Shown here: in pieces, positions 16,759-24,640 of the stretch
How the letters are laid out: each line of letters opens with the position of its first letter
Numbering within the stretch: the stretch's first letter is position 1
NCBI RefSeq assembly: GCF_019249725.2
Contig: NZ_CP137559.1
Span: 101,001-165,000 of the forward strand
DNA length: 64,000 bases
Reading direction: 5' to 3'
From: Segatella hominis
GTDB lineage: Bacteria > Bacteroidota > Bacteroidia > Bacteroidales > Bacteroidaceae
The notes under the pieces: model-generated
Databases searched by the model: none
What the model saw: only the letters and a program-made list of their open reading frames with translations
Told to the model about the DNA's origin: nothing
Translations under genes and position numbers: made by a program

Positions 16759-16850
16759 ACGTACTCCATACAATAAACCGACTTTATAGTGAAATAACGG
16801 CTGAAAAGGTATGCGAAATGAAAAAGTGCTCCAATTCTTTGTATATATGA
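16755..16850 (+). CDS. Possible 31-residue peptide before cassette 2
   Basis: The frame MNVLHTINRLYSEITAEKVC to a TGA at 16848 overlaps the previous stop by ATGA. It ends within the promoter of the cassette 2 ATPase. There is no recognisable motif, and it may be non-functional. Confidence 0.3.
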   Translation: MNVLHTINRLYSEITAEKVCEMKKCSNSLYI

Positions 16851-16870
16851 TATTTTTTGTTTAGTTTTGC
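16839..16870 (+). promoter_or_regulatory. Promoter of ATPase-nuclease cassette 2
   Basis: TTG at 16839-16841, a 20-base spacer and TAGTTTTGC at 16862-16870 lie 19 bases before the ATG at 16890. This placement supports 16890 as the start rather than the in-frame ATG at 16857, which would lie inside the promoter. Confidence 0.75.
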
Positions 16871-16889
16871 AGAAAAATTAGATAGAACA

Positions 16890-18191
16890 ATGAGATTACA
16901 TATACAAAATATCAATAAAATCAAGGAAGCAGATATTGCCTTGAATGGCTTGACTGTAATCGTGGGAGAGAATGATATGGGCAAAAGTACCATAGGTAGA
17001 GCATTCTTTTCTACCATCAAGGCTGTCTCTAATACGAGAAGCTTGAGTAATGAAAGTTCTGCCCACAAAGCTTCTAAGCACATTGATTCTTTGTATAAGC
17101 ATTTCTATGGGAAGAAGATTATTGATGATGCTATCAATCTGTTGCCTCGTATCAAATCTGAAATGGAAAGAATATGCCAGGATGAGTCTGAACGAAATGC
17201 TTTTCTGGATCATCTGAATGCTAAAATCGATGAGATTGATTTGTCTCCTCGCCAAAAGTCTTTGCTCAAGGAGGATATTGCGAATATTCGGATTTGCTAT
17301 GACCAGGTGGATAATCCTGCGGCTGTATTGAAAACGGAGTTGGCTTATCTGGTTGAATCTGAGTTTATGGGGCAGTTCTGTTCTTCTAAGTCTGAGCTTA
17401 CTTATGTTATGCTTGATACTGAAGAAGTGGGAAAACTATTGTTTAAGGCAAAGGATAATCAAGTGACAGACGTCTCCTTTTTGGAAAGAGAATTCTATGA
17501 GGATATCACTTATGTTGAGTCGCCACTGTACTTTCATCTTCTTGATAGCTTGAGATATTCTGTTGCTTATCGGGAAATGAAGGCTGTTCCTGGATATAAA
17601 CCTATGGTTCCTGCTCATGTGAAAGACTTTGTAGATAAGGTTTGGAACATCCAGAGCTTTCATGCTCAACCAAGTTTGTTTGAACCTCAATCGAAGGAAT
17701 ATCACACAGAGGATATCATTCATGGTACGTTTACTTATGATAAGGGCTCTCGTAGCATCGTATATCAGAAAAATGGTATGAAGATCAAGCCTATCAATGT
17801 GGCTTCTGGTATCAAAAGCTTTGGTGCTTTGCAACTTCTGCTTGATGGTTATTGTATTTCTAATAATCGTCCTCTGATATGGGATGAACCTGAGAATCAT
17901 CTGCATCCTCAGTGGCAGGTGGAGTTTGCTAAGGTTATCGTACAGATTGTTAATTCGGGTATTCCGGTGATGATCAGTACGCATAGTCCATATTTCCTGC
18001 AGGCAGTGAGGTATTATTCTGCTATGTATAGCATCGAGAAGTATGTGAACTACTACATGGCAGAGTGTGGAAATGATGATATGGTTAGTATGAAGGAGGT
18101 TACTAATGACTTAAACCAGGTGTTTCTTACCTTGGCTGAGCCTTTGAATAAAATCATGAACGTGGATGAAGTAAGGGGGAAACTGAAATGA
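16890..18191 (+). CDS. AAA (ABC/OLD-type) ATPase of cassette 2
   Basis: From ATG 16890 the protein is 433 residues and opens MRLHIQNINKIKEADIALNG, the typical first strand of SMC/RecF-like ATPases. Walker A is GENDMGKST near residue 32. A signature-like VASGIKSFGALQLLLDG lies near residue 312, Walker B PLIWDEPENHLHP near residue 331, and the H-switch MISTHSPYFL near residue 360. The central region is helical. It overlaps the partner gene by 4 bases (ATGA). The layout is the same as cassette 1 but the sequences are clearly diverged, so this is not a recent duplication. Confidence 0.87.
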   Translation: MRLHIQNINKIKEADIALNGLTVIVGENDMGKSTIGRAFFSTIKAVSNTRSLSNESSAHKASKHIDSLYKHFYGKKIIDDAINLLPRIKSEMERICQDESERNAFLDHLNAKIDEIDLSPRQKSLLKEDIANIRICYDQVDNPAAVLKTELAYLVESEFMGQFCSSKSELTYVMLDTEEVGKLLFKAKDNQVTDVSFLEREFYEDITYVESPLYFHLLDSLRYSVAYREMKAVPGYKPMVPAHVKDFVDKVWNIQSFHAQPSLFEPQSKEYHTEDIIHGTFTYDKGSRSIVYQKNGMKIKPINVASGIKSFGALQLLLDGYCISNNRPLIWDEPENHLHPQWQVEFAKVIVQIVNSGIPVMISTHSPYFLQAVRYYSAMYSIEKYVNYYMAECGNDDMVSMKEVTNDLNQVFLTLAEPLNKIMNVDEVRGKLK

Positions 18192-18793
18192 AAGTTGCCA
18201 GTGAACTAATGTCGTATTTGGTAAAGGATAAGCATTTCTCCCTTTACTCTGTCTGTGAGCTCCATAAACCTTGTGCTACGGCACCCAGGTGTTCTTTGGA
18301 ACTTGCTAAACGATTCGTGAATTTTGATGATGTAAAGACTGCTTACTGCAAGGAACATCAGATGATTTCTTGTGCTTCGGTAGATGGATTGTCTATAAAG
18401 AACGAAAAGCTATTGTTCGTTGAAATTAAGGGGTGGGCTGACTTTCTACACCATCAGAAGAAAAATGTAGAGAAAAAGATAGAAAAACAGGTAACGGGCT
18501 ATGATTTTATCAAAAAGTTGAAAGATAGTATTGATATATGTAATGATTATGCTTCCAACCCAAAATTTTGTAATGCTGATTATCTTGCGTATATTATTGT
18601 AACTGATATTGATATCAAAGAGCAACCTCTACTGACTTTGCAGGGTAACCTGATGGCTTTGGCGCAAACATCTTCTTCGCTTGAAGTATTATGCAATAAA
18701 TGTATGTTATCTAAAATAGGTTCTATAAAGGAGGTACATACATACTATAAACAGTGTAAGGAGTTAGATTCTTTTATAGATAATGGTCTATAG
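18188..18793 (+). CDS. Putative PD-(D/E)XK nuclease-like partner of cassette 2
   Basis: The 201-residue product contains SVDGLSIKNEKLLFVEIKGW at about residues 64-83, giving the spacing D-x10-E-I-K expected of PD-(D/E)XK nuclease cores. A long Lys-rich helix (HHQKKNVEKKIEKQVTGYDF) follows. A Cys-containing segment near the N-terminus (CELHKPCATAPRC) might bind a metal. Start codon overlap with the ATPase gene shows coupled translation. As with cassette 1 the pairing suggests a defence sensor-effector unit. I recognise no named system. Confidence 0.6.
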   Translation: MKVASELMSYLVKDKHFSLYSVCELHKPCATAPRCSLELAKRFVNFDDVKTAYCKEHQMISCASVDGLSIKNEKLLFVEIKGWADFLHHQKKNVEKKIEKQVTGYDFIKKLKDSIDICNDYASNPKFCNADYLAYIIVTDIDIKEQPLLTLQGNLMALAQTSSSLEVLCNKCMLSKIGSIKEVHTYYKQCKELDSFIDNGL

Positions 18794-18888
18794 GATTTCA
18801 CATAAACGTTAGTACTTAGCTAAACGTAAAACATATCATGAAAATGCTATTTCTCAATACTTTGCTAAAAAAGCAGATGAGGGGGCGG

Positions 18889-18929
18889 TATGTTGTGTTT
18901 ATCATAAATTGTGTGGGTATAAATGGTAG
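18889..18929 (+). pseudogene. 3' tail of an acyltransferase-3 gene
   Basis: The bases encode the tail VYHKLCGYKW and a stop, matching VYHKLCGCKW at the end of the acyltransferase at 11148, including flanking bases. The next gene starts inside this tail. It is another sign of cassette replacement at this locus. Confidence 0.8.
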
Positions 18930-19900
18930 ATTTTGATAGATTGATTACTCGCTTTCGGCAGTTCGGGGGCTGGAGGCTTGTCTGGCAATATGTCCGTATG
19001 GGGGTGTTGTGGACGGGTGTCTGTGCCTTGATACGCTGTGCCTTAAAGGGGAAGTCCTTGAAGGCTGCTTATCCTGTGATGACTGAGAAAGTGGATAGGA
19101 TTCTGATTCGGCGGTATCGCTATATCTTGGATGAGATGAAGGCGAGGCATGTGGAGGATTCGACTCCTACTGATACGGGTGTTCCTAAGATTGTCTGGTT
19201 CTCCTGGCTGCAGGGTATCGACCAGGCTCCTGATTTGGTGAAGGTGTGCTTGGCTTCGCAAAGGAAGCACCTGCCGGATTATGAGTTCAGGGTCTTTGAT
19301 CTCAGTAATTACCAGCAATGGATTGAACTGCCTGAGTATATTGTCAGGAAATATAAGAAGGGTTTGATTCCTGCTGCTTCTTTCAGTGATTTGCTCCGCC
19401 TGTCGGTTTTGCAGAAGTATGGTGGTGTTTGGATGGATGCTACGGTGTTCTGTTCTGGTTTTGGAAATGAGAAGTTGCAGGGGCGATGGGATAGGATTAT
19501 GCAGAGTGAACTGACGGTATTCCGATATTTCAAGCGTGGGGCTATGGCTCCTGTGGGGTTATCTACCTGGTTCTTTGCTGCTGTACCTCATCAGATTGTG
19601 ATTTCTTCGGTCTTGGATATGCTCCTTGCTTACTGGAAGGATTATAACTGTCTGGTGGATTATTACGTCATCCATCTTTTCTTGGGTTTGTCTCTTCGTG
19701 AGTTTCCGATGGTTGAGGCTCGGATGCCTCGTGAGAATAGTTATCACAGTATTCTCTTGGGTGATGCCTTGGGACGTACTTTCCATCAGGAGCAATGGCA
19801 GGATCTGATTGATCATGTGAGTATTCATAAATTGAATTACAGAAAAGTAGGGGAAGTGAGTAGGAATCCTGAGGGGTATTATTGGTATATTATGAAGTAA
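18923..19900 (+). CDS. Capsular polysaccharide synthesis glycosyltransferase (Caps_synth/GT32-like)
   Basis: This 325-residue protein has the family's core: VPKIVWFSWLQG near residue 88, then SFSDLLRLSVLQKYGGVWMD near residue 153. The DxD-like region in GGVWMDATV binds the metal and nucleotide sugar. PAASFSD before it is also typical. An N-terminal amphipathic region may associate with the membrane. It likely adds a hexose to a polysaccharide repeat unit. A relic of an acyltransferase tail overlaps its start, so it appears to have been joined to this position by recombination. A hairpin-rich repeat follows. Confidence 0.88.
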   Translation: MVDFDRLITRFRQFGGWRLVWQYVRMGVLWTGVCALIRCALKGKSLKAAYPVMTEKVDRILIRRYRYILDEMKARHVEDSTPTDTGVPKIVWFSWLQGIDQAPDLVKVCLASQRKHLPDYEFRVFDLSNYQQWIELPEYIVRKYKKGLIPAASFSDLLRLSVLQKYGGVWMDATVFCSGFGNEKLQGRWDRIMQSELTVFRYFKRGAMAPVGLSTWFFAAVPHQIVISSVLDMLLAYWKDYNCLVDYYVIHLFLGLSLREFPMVEARMPRENSYHSILLGDALGRTFHQEQWQDLIDHVSIHKLNYRKVGEVSRNPEGYYWYIMK

Positions 19901-19913
19901 TTTTTTTCGAAAA

Positions 19914-20090
19914 CCTACCCGTCCTTCCTTACCCTTAAGGAAGGCTCCACCTCTCATCTCGGTCTTCTCCCCTCAGGGAAGAAGAGGAAACCGCTCCTCC
20001 TGTCGCTCTTAACCGCTTCGCTATAAGGTTGGCGGGGCATCAAAGCCCTCGCCAGGATTGCTGTGCGGGATGGGACCGCCTTGCTGGAGG
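19914..20090 (+). repeat. Hairpin-rich intergenic repeat, copy 3
   Basis: Begins with CCTTCCTTACCCTTAAGGAAGG and then has the shared GTCGCTCTTAACCGCTTCGC, the GGGGCATCAAAGCCCTCGCC core, and the variant ending GCGGGATGGGACCGCCTTGC. It differs in the first hairpin from copies 1 and 2. Confidence 0.8.
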
Positions 20091-20209
20091 GATTTTTATT
20101 TGGTTTATGTAACTGATAAAAGCGTAGTTTAAGGCTTGGTTGCCTATATCCTAACAGGAATATGTGGGTAGTTCAAAAGATAAAGATTGCTAAAAAATAA
20201 GGAAATAAG

Positions 20210-20241
20210 TTGGACTATATTAGTTTTTATCGTATATTTGC
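20210..20241 (+). promoter_or_regulatory. Promoter of the small membrane-protein pair
   Basis: TTG at 20210-20212, a 20-base spacer and TATATTTGC at 20233-20241 lie 22 bases before the ATG at 20264. Confidence 0.75.
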
Positions 20242-20263
20242 AGAGATAAAAAATACGTAAGCT

Positions 20264-20491
20264 ATGACAGCAAAAGAAGATAAGGAGAAAGAAAAGACCC
20301 GTAGAGAAAACCTGAGCAAGTTTATATATCAACTTGCAAATACCAGCTTTACAGCAATGGTTGTTGTGGCTGTGGTAGGTTTGGTACTTGGTGTAGATGA
20401 TGCTAAACCATATGCTTTTTTGCTTGGTGTGGGATTGTTTGCTACTGTTTTCTTAGCGCTGTTTGCTGATAACATATTAAAGAAGAAATGA
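20264..20491 (+). CDS. Small two-helix membrane protein
   Basis: The 75-residue protein has a charged N-terminus (MTAKEDKEKEKTRRENLSKF) followed by two hydrophobic segments at about residues 30-45 and 50-68, and a Lys-rich end. I do not assign a family. Small proteins of this kind are common in Bacteroidota polysaccharide and defence regions. It has its own promoter and overlaps a second tiny membrane protein, so the two are probably made together. Confidence 0.7.
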   Translation: MTAKEDKEKEKTRRENLSKFIYQLANTSFTAMVVVAVVGLVLGVDDAKPYAFLLGVGLFATVFLALFADNILKKK

Positions 20492-20601
20492 TTATGGAAG
20501 GAATGTACATAGTTTTAGGTGGGGTAGGTATCATTGCATGTTGCCTATATTTGTGGTCTGCTTTTACGAAAAGTGGGAGAAAATGGGTTGAAAATCTATA
20601 G
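20488..20601 (+). CDS. 37-residue single-helix membrane peptide
   Basis: The ORF starts MIMEGMYIVLGGVGIIACCL and has one hydrophobic segment followed by a basic tail (TKSGRKWVENL). Its ATG overlaps the stop of the preceding gene (ATGA), which supports translation. The topology resembles small toxic or regulatory membrane peptides, but function is unknown. Confidence 0.55.
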   Translation: MIMEGMYIVLGGVGIIACCLYLWSAFTKSGRKWVENL

Positions 20602-20605
20602 TTTT

Positions 20606-20920
20606 TCGATTCCCAGGATTCCCTTTTGCGAAGAAGCTTTTTTCGAAAACCAACCCGTCCTTCCTTACCGTTAAGGAAGGCATTTTCGACTCCCCTGTTC
20701 CCCTCTTGCGAAGAGGGAATCCTTAACCCACTCCCAAGCCCTCTCCCTTTACAAAAGGGCGAAGGATGTAACCGTTCCTTTCAATAGTCTTTACGACCCC
20801 TTCGGTTCCCCTTGTAGGGGACAGAAACGTCGCTCTGAACCGCTGCGCTTTAAGGTTGGCGGGGCATCAGAGCCCTCGCCAGGTTGTTATGCGGGATGGG
20901 ACCGCCTTGCTGAATTTGTT
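20606..20920 (+). repeat. Hairpin-rich intergenic repeat, copy 4 (longest)
   Basis: A chain of palindromes: CCTTCCTTACCGTTAAGGAAGG; TTCCCTCTTGCGAAGAGGGAA (9-bp stem, 3-base loop); CCCTTTACAAAAGGG; CCCCTTGTAGGGG. The GGGGCATCAGAGCCCTCGCC core and GCGGGATGGGACCGC follow. No gene is visible in it. Confidence 0.8.
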
Positions 20921-20942
20921 GCTTGTGGACTGCTATTATATT

Positions 20943-21060
20943 TTGGGCATCAGAGCCCTCGCCAGGGGTGTTTTAGCGGGGATGAACCTGCAGGGGTGAA
21001 GACTTGCTAAAATGGTTGTAAGGGATGGGACCGCCTTGCTGTGGGCTGTTTGTGACTGCA
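20943..21060 (+). repeat. Hairpin-rich intergenic repeat, copy 5 (partial)
   Basis: Contains the GGGCATCAGAGCCCTCGCC core, GCGGGGATGAACCTGC and then a second unit GTAAGGGATGGGACCGCC joined by GTGAAGACTTGCTAAAA. The leading hairpins of copies 1-4 are absent. Confidence 0.75.
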
Positions 21061-21065
21061 TTGTA

Positions 21066-21170
21066 TTTGGGCATCAGAACCCTCGCCAGGTGGTTGTGCG
21101 GGATGGGACCGCAGGGTGAAGACTTGCTAAAACCAATGGTTATAAGGGATGGGACCGCAGGGAGTAGGGA
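21066..21170 (+). repeat. Hairpin-rich intergenic repeat, copy 6 (partial)
   Basis: Same order as copy 5: GGGCATCAGAACCCTCGCC core, GCGGGATGGGACCGC, GTGAAGACTTGCTAAAA, and ATAAGGGATGGGACCGC. Copies 5 and 6 look like a tandem duplication of about 120 bases. Confidence 0.75.
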
Positions 21171-21241
21171 TTCTTATTTGTTCGTGGTGTAGATAAAGTA
21201 TGGTGGTAGTTCACTTGGTTGCTGATACAAATATGTTGGTA

Positions 21242-21469
21242 TCAATAACTGCGTACACCATTGCGTTCTTTTCTTAATCGTCTGACTTCTTTTATCTCTG
21301 CATTGATCTCATCAAGAGACATTTCTATGTTGTTTTCTCTTGCTGTCTTGCACATGTTTTCAAATGCTTCTATTGCTTCGGCTGTAACCTTGTCTTCTTT
21401 GCTTTCCTTTGCCTTGATGGCAAAAGGTATACTTCGTGTGCGGATTACTGTCATTGATGTCTGTGCCAT
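21242..21469 (-). CDS. RelB/DinJ-like antitoxin remnant, internally shortened
   Basis: From the ATG at 21469 the 75-residue protein begins MAQTSMTVIRTRSIPFAIKA and ends with MSLDEINAEIKEVRRLRKER, both close to RelB/DinJ antitoxins. The usual ribbon-helix-helix core of about 30-40 residues between the MAQT start and the RIPF segment is missing, so DNA binding is probably lost. No toxin gene follows on the minus strand. I read it as an orphan, decayed antitoxin gene. The frame extends upstream to 21553, but a start there is less likely. Confidence 0.65.
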   Translation of the reverse strand: MAQTSMTVIRTRSIPFAIKAKESKEDKVTAEAIEAFENMCKTARENNIEMSLDEINAEIKEVRRLRKERNGVRSY

Positions 21470-21666
21470 AACTTTATCTAATTTAATTAATATTGATTGC
21501 AAATATAGGGCGTTTTGATGTAAGTTGTATGATTTATGACTTCTTTTTATCAAAGTTTAACAGGAAATGTGAAGTCAAAAATACTTTTTATCATGCACAT
21601 GCCTCTGCCTGTGTATGGTACTGCTATTGGGTTATTTCTAATTTTGATAATTAAAAAATTACTATA

Positions 21667-22386
21667 ATGTTTTGTTTAAAATCTTTGGATATTTTGGGTA
21701 GTAAGGCGGAACTCGCCTCGCTGCCAGAGGGCAAATTGCTCATTAATACTGTAAATGCTCATTCTTATAATACGGCTCGCAAGGACTCGCTCTTTGCTGA
21801 GGCGCTGATGAATGGTGATGTGCTGATTCCTGATGGGGTAAGCATCGTGAAAGCGTGTAAGTGGATTAAGGCGAAGAGCCAGCCGAAGGAACGTATCGCG
21901 GGATGGGACTTGTTCTCTTTCGAAATGGAAAAACTGGAGAAAAAGGGTGGTACGGTGATGTTTATGGGTAGTTCGCAGAAAGTGCTCGACCTGATTGTGA
22001 AGCGGGCGGCTGAGGTGTATCCTCATCTGAAGGTGGTGACCTACTCGCCTCCTTATAAGCCAGAGTTCTCGGATGAGGACAATAAGGCGATTATTGATGC
22101 CATCAATGCTGCCAACCCTGATCTGCTTTGGATTGGTATGACCGCACCTAAACAAGAAAAATGGACTTATTCGCATTGGGAAGAGTTGGATATTCACTGC
22201 CATGTTGGAACAATCGGAGCCGTATTCGACTTCTTCGCTGGTACTGTGGAACGTGCTCCGATGTGGTGGCAGGAGCACGGTCTGGAATGGCTCTATAGAT
22301 TAATGAAGGAGCCAAAGCGTATGTGGAGGAGATATATTATTGGCAATGCACTGTTTCTTTGGAATATGCTGAAAGAGAAATGTTGA
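21667..22386 (+). CDS. WecG/TagA/CpsF-family glycosyltransferase (GT26)
   Basis: The 239-residue protein has the family hallmarks LLINTVNAHSYNTARKD, VLIPDGVSIVKA, ERIAGWDLF, LLWIGMTAPKQEKW and GAVFDFFAGTVERAPMWWQ. The conserved Asp in the PDG segment is the likely catalytic base. This enzyme class adds ManNAcA- or ManNAc-type sugars to a lipid-linked acceptor and commonly closes capsule loci in Bacteroidota. It is the last glycan gene of the locus and overlaps the helicase fragment by 7 bases. Confidence 0.92.
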   Translation: MFCLKSLDILGSKAELASLPEGKLLINTVNAHSYNTARKDSLFAEALMNGDVLIPDGVSIVKACKWIKAKSQPKERIAGWDLFSFEMEKLEKKGGTVMFMGSSQKVLDLIVKRAAEVYPHLKVVTYSPPYKPEFSDEDNKAIIDAINAANPDLLWIGMTAPKQEKWTYSHWEELDIHCHVGTIGAVFDFFAGTVERAPMWWQEHGLEWLYRLMKEPKRMWRRYIIGNALFLWNMLKEKC

Positions 22387-22616
22387 ATGAGGAAAATAAA
22401 CTTTTTGACTACCAACAGGAGATGTTGGAGAAGATTATCACGAAACTGACAAAGAATTCGTTTACTCCTTTTCGGAAGAGGAAGGAATATGTGGAAAACT
22501 ACTCGGTGTTGGTGCAGATGCCTACGGGTACTGGCAAGACGTATGTGATGGCTTCGGTGGTGAAGTGGTTTCTTTATTTCCTATTTTTTCTGAATGTAAT
22601 AAAAGAAAAGGAGTAA
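22380..22616 (+). pseudogene. N-terminal fragment of a superfamily 2 helicase
   Basis: From ATG 22380 the frame encodes a helicase start: a Q-motif-like FDYQQEMLEKI and Walker A VLVQMPTGTGKTYVMASVVK. Homology ends near 22573, after which the frame runs into the opposite-strand folA end. Full-length relatives are several hundred residues. This is a truncated gene at the border between the accessory region and core genome. Confidence 0.8.
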
Positions 22617-23074
22617 ATTTCTTTTTTTGCATCATCAATTTCTTTATATTGTTCTTTATCTATGATTTCCCAGTTTTCTGAATTGATAGAAGGGAAATAT
22701 GTGTCTGCTTTTGGCATTTTTTTATCCACAATAGTAAGATACAGATTATCGGCAAGATTCAAACATTGCTTATAAATACTTTCACCTCCTATGATAAATA
22801 TGATGTCGTCTGTACATTTGTCAAGCGCATCTGTCAGAGAGTGATATACCTCACAGTTTTCCAGTTGTATTTCCTGTTGTGTTATCACGATGTTGCGTCT
22901 TAATGGGAGTGCGCCATGGGGGAGAGAATCGTATGTTTTCCTCCCCATGACTATGGTATGATTCAATGTAAGTTGCTTAAATCTTTCCATGTCCTTTCTG
23001 ATATGGAAGAGCAGTTGGTTCTTGTAGCCTATCGCACCGTTTTGGTCCAGGCATGCTATGATATTGATTTGCAT
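22574..23074 (-). CDS. folA: Dihydrofolate reductase
   Basis: The 166-residue protein has DHFR hallmarks: an Ala-Ile-Gly loop in LDQNGAIGYKNQLLFHI, TIVMGRKTYDSLP (NADPH-binding) and IIFIIGGESIYKQC. It reduces dihydrofolate to tetrahydrofolate with NADPH and is the trimethoprim target. The position of the usual active-site acid, in HIRKDMERF, holds Asp as in other bacterial enzymes. It overlaps the end of rsmF by 19 bases, so both are likely cotranscribed. Confidence 0.95.
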   Translation of the reverse strand: MQINIIACLDQNGAIGYKNQLLFHIRKDMERFKQLTLNHTIVMGRKTYDSLPHGALPLRRNIVITQQEIQLENCEVYHSLTDALDKCTDDIIFIIGGESIYKQCLNLADNLYLTIVDKKMPKADTYFPSINSENWEIIDKEQYKEIDDAKKEIYSFSFITFRKNRK

Positions 23075-24498
23075 TTCAGAATATGATTATCACCCTCTGG
23101 TATGTGAGAACTTTTGATCTTCCATTCCTGTGGGTATAGATTATTGGCACGATTGCCTATATTTTTCATCCAACCTAATGGGACATTCTGATAAGTTACT
23201 ATAATGTATCCTTTAGGTGTTGTTGGAGGCAAAGTAATCGCTTCTTTACGAAGATAGTTGATTGCATCTTCGTATGAGAGTTCTACTTGTGGAATATCAG
23301 TCTTATCCAATTCAGTCGATAAGGCAAGTGACTGTGCTGGGATCAGATCCTTACCTTTTATACTTCCGATTTTGATTCCTTCGTGAAGTACTCTTAGTGA
23401 TTGGTTTGCTTCTTTCACTGCCTCTGTCCATTTCTTGCTGATTGCATATACATCATTTTCTGTTAATGTATAATTCCACTCATCCTTGTTTTTTAACCAG
23501 TTATTTTTTAATGTGAAAGGTTCTTTGGTCTTTCCTTTTGCGTTCTTCTTGCCAAGATTCTTTTTCTTTTTATCGCCTTCATATATGCCATTTTTGCGTA
23601 ATACGGCAATAAACAATCCTTCTCCACGGCTTATACCAGGGAAGAAATGATACATGGCTTCATCATTGATGAGGCTCTTTGTAATATTCCAACTTTTTTC
23701 GATATCCAGAGGGAGAATTTCGGCTCCAAGTTCCTCTTTTATCCAATCTACATTTTCTTCATCTTCGTGGGCATTAAAAGTGCAGGTAGAATAGATCAGT
23801 ATCCCACCAGGCTTTAAGCAGTTCCAGATGTCACTTACGATTTCCCGTTGAAGTTTCCAACAATTATTTACATTGGTTTTACTCCATTCATTGATGGCTT
23901 CTTCATCTTTTCTAAACATACCTTCGCCCGAACATGGGACATCGGCAAGTATAATATCAAATTTCAATTTTGTTTTTTTGTAATCTTTTGGATAATTGTT
24001 GGTGACAACAACGTCCGGATGCCCAAACTTTTGAATGTTTTCTGATAAAATTTGAGCCCTTGTCTTCATGGGTTCATTGCTGAAAAGAAGACTTCCTTCT
24101 GGAAGAGCAGCTCTTACGCATGTAGATTTGCCACCTGGTGCAGCACAGAGATCCAGCATGGTGACAGGTTCTTTGACATATTGTCGGATGGCTAAATCAA
24201 CAATCATGGATGAGGCTTCCTGTACGTAGTATAGACCCGCATGGAAAAGAGGATCGAAAGTGAAGTTCTTTCGTTCCGATAAATATTTGCCTGTTGAAGG
24301 GCACCAAGGAATGATTCCAGAGGTCGTTCCTTCGTTTAAAACCGTCTCTTCAGAACATTTGAATGGATTGAGACGAATGCTGACAGTTGCATTCTCATCA
24401 ATTCCTTTCATCAGTTGATTGAAGAGGTTTTCCCCCATAAGTTCTTTGGTATAAGTTTTGAAATCCTCTGGTAATTTTGTGCTTCTATCTGTTGTCAT
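23056..24498 (-). CDS. RsmF/NOL1-NOP2-Sun type rRNA cytosine-C5 methyltransferase
   Basis: The 480-residue protein has the SAM-binding motif MLDLCAAPGGKST near residue 114. The two catalytic Cys motifs are ADVPCSGEGMF and YSTCTFNAHEDEENV. The long C-terminal extension (residues about 300-480), including a PUA-like end, resembles RsmF (YebU), which makes m5C in 16S rRNA. The exact target base is not determinable here. It is transcribed with folA. Confidence 0.9.
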   Translation of the reverse strand: MTTDRSTKLPEDFKTYTKELMGENLFNQLMKGIDENATVSIRLNPFKCSEETVLNEGTTSGIIPWCPSTGKYLSERKNFTFDPLFHAGLYYVQEASSMIVDLAIRQYVKEPVTMLDLCAAPGGKSTCVRAALPEGSLLFSNEPMKTRAQILSENIQKFGHPDVVVTNNYPKDYKKTKLKFDIILADVPCSGEGMFRKDEEAINEWSKTNVNNCWKLQREIVSDIWNCLKPGGILIYSTCTFNAHEDEENVDWIKEELGAEILPLDIEKSWNITKSLINDEAMYHFFPGISRGEGLFIAVLRKNGIYEGDKKKKNLGKKNAKGKTKEPFTLKNNWLKNKDEWNYTLTENDVYAISKKWTEAVKEANQSLRVLHEGIKIGSIKGKDLIPAQSLALSTELDKTDIPQVELSYEDAINYLRKEAITLPPTTPKGYIIVTYQNVPLGWMKNIGNRANNLYPQEWKIKSSHIPEGDNHILKCKSIS

Positions 24499-24640
24499 CT
24501 TGCCATTCTTTTTCTTGTTAATTCAAAATCATTTGCAAATTTAAAAAATATTTTGTTTCTTTGCAACTAAAATCGCAAGATATACGTCTTAGTAGAAGAA
24601 AAAATTCAAAATAGTGGATAAAATAGTAAAAATATTCGAT

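Noticed and set aside
20606..21170. Repeated core sequences considered as a CRISPR array
   Set aside because: Spacing between cores is irregular (about 80-120 bases), the intervening DNA is itself repeated, and there are no cas genes.
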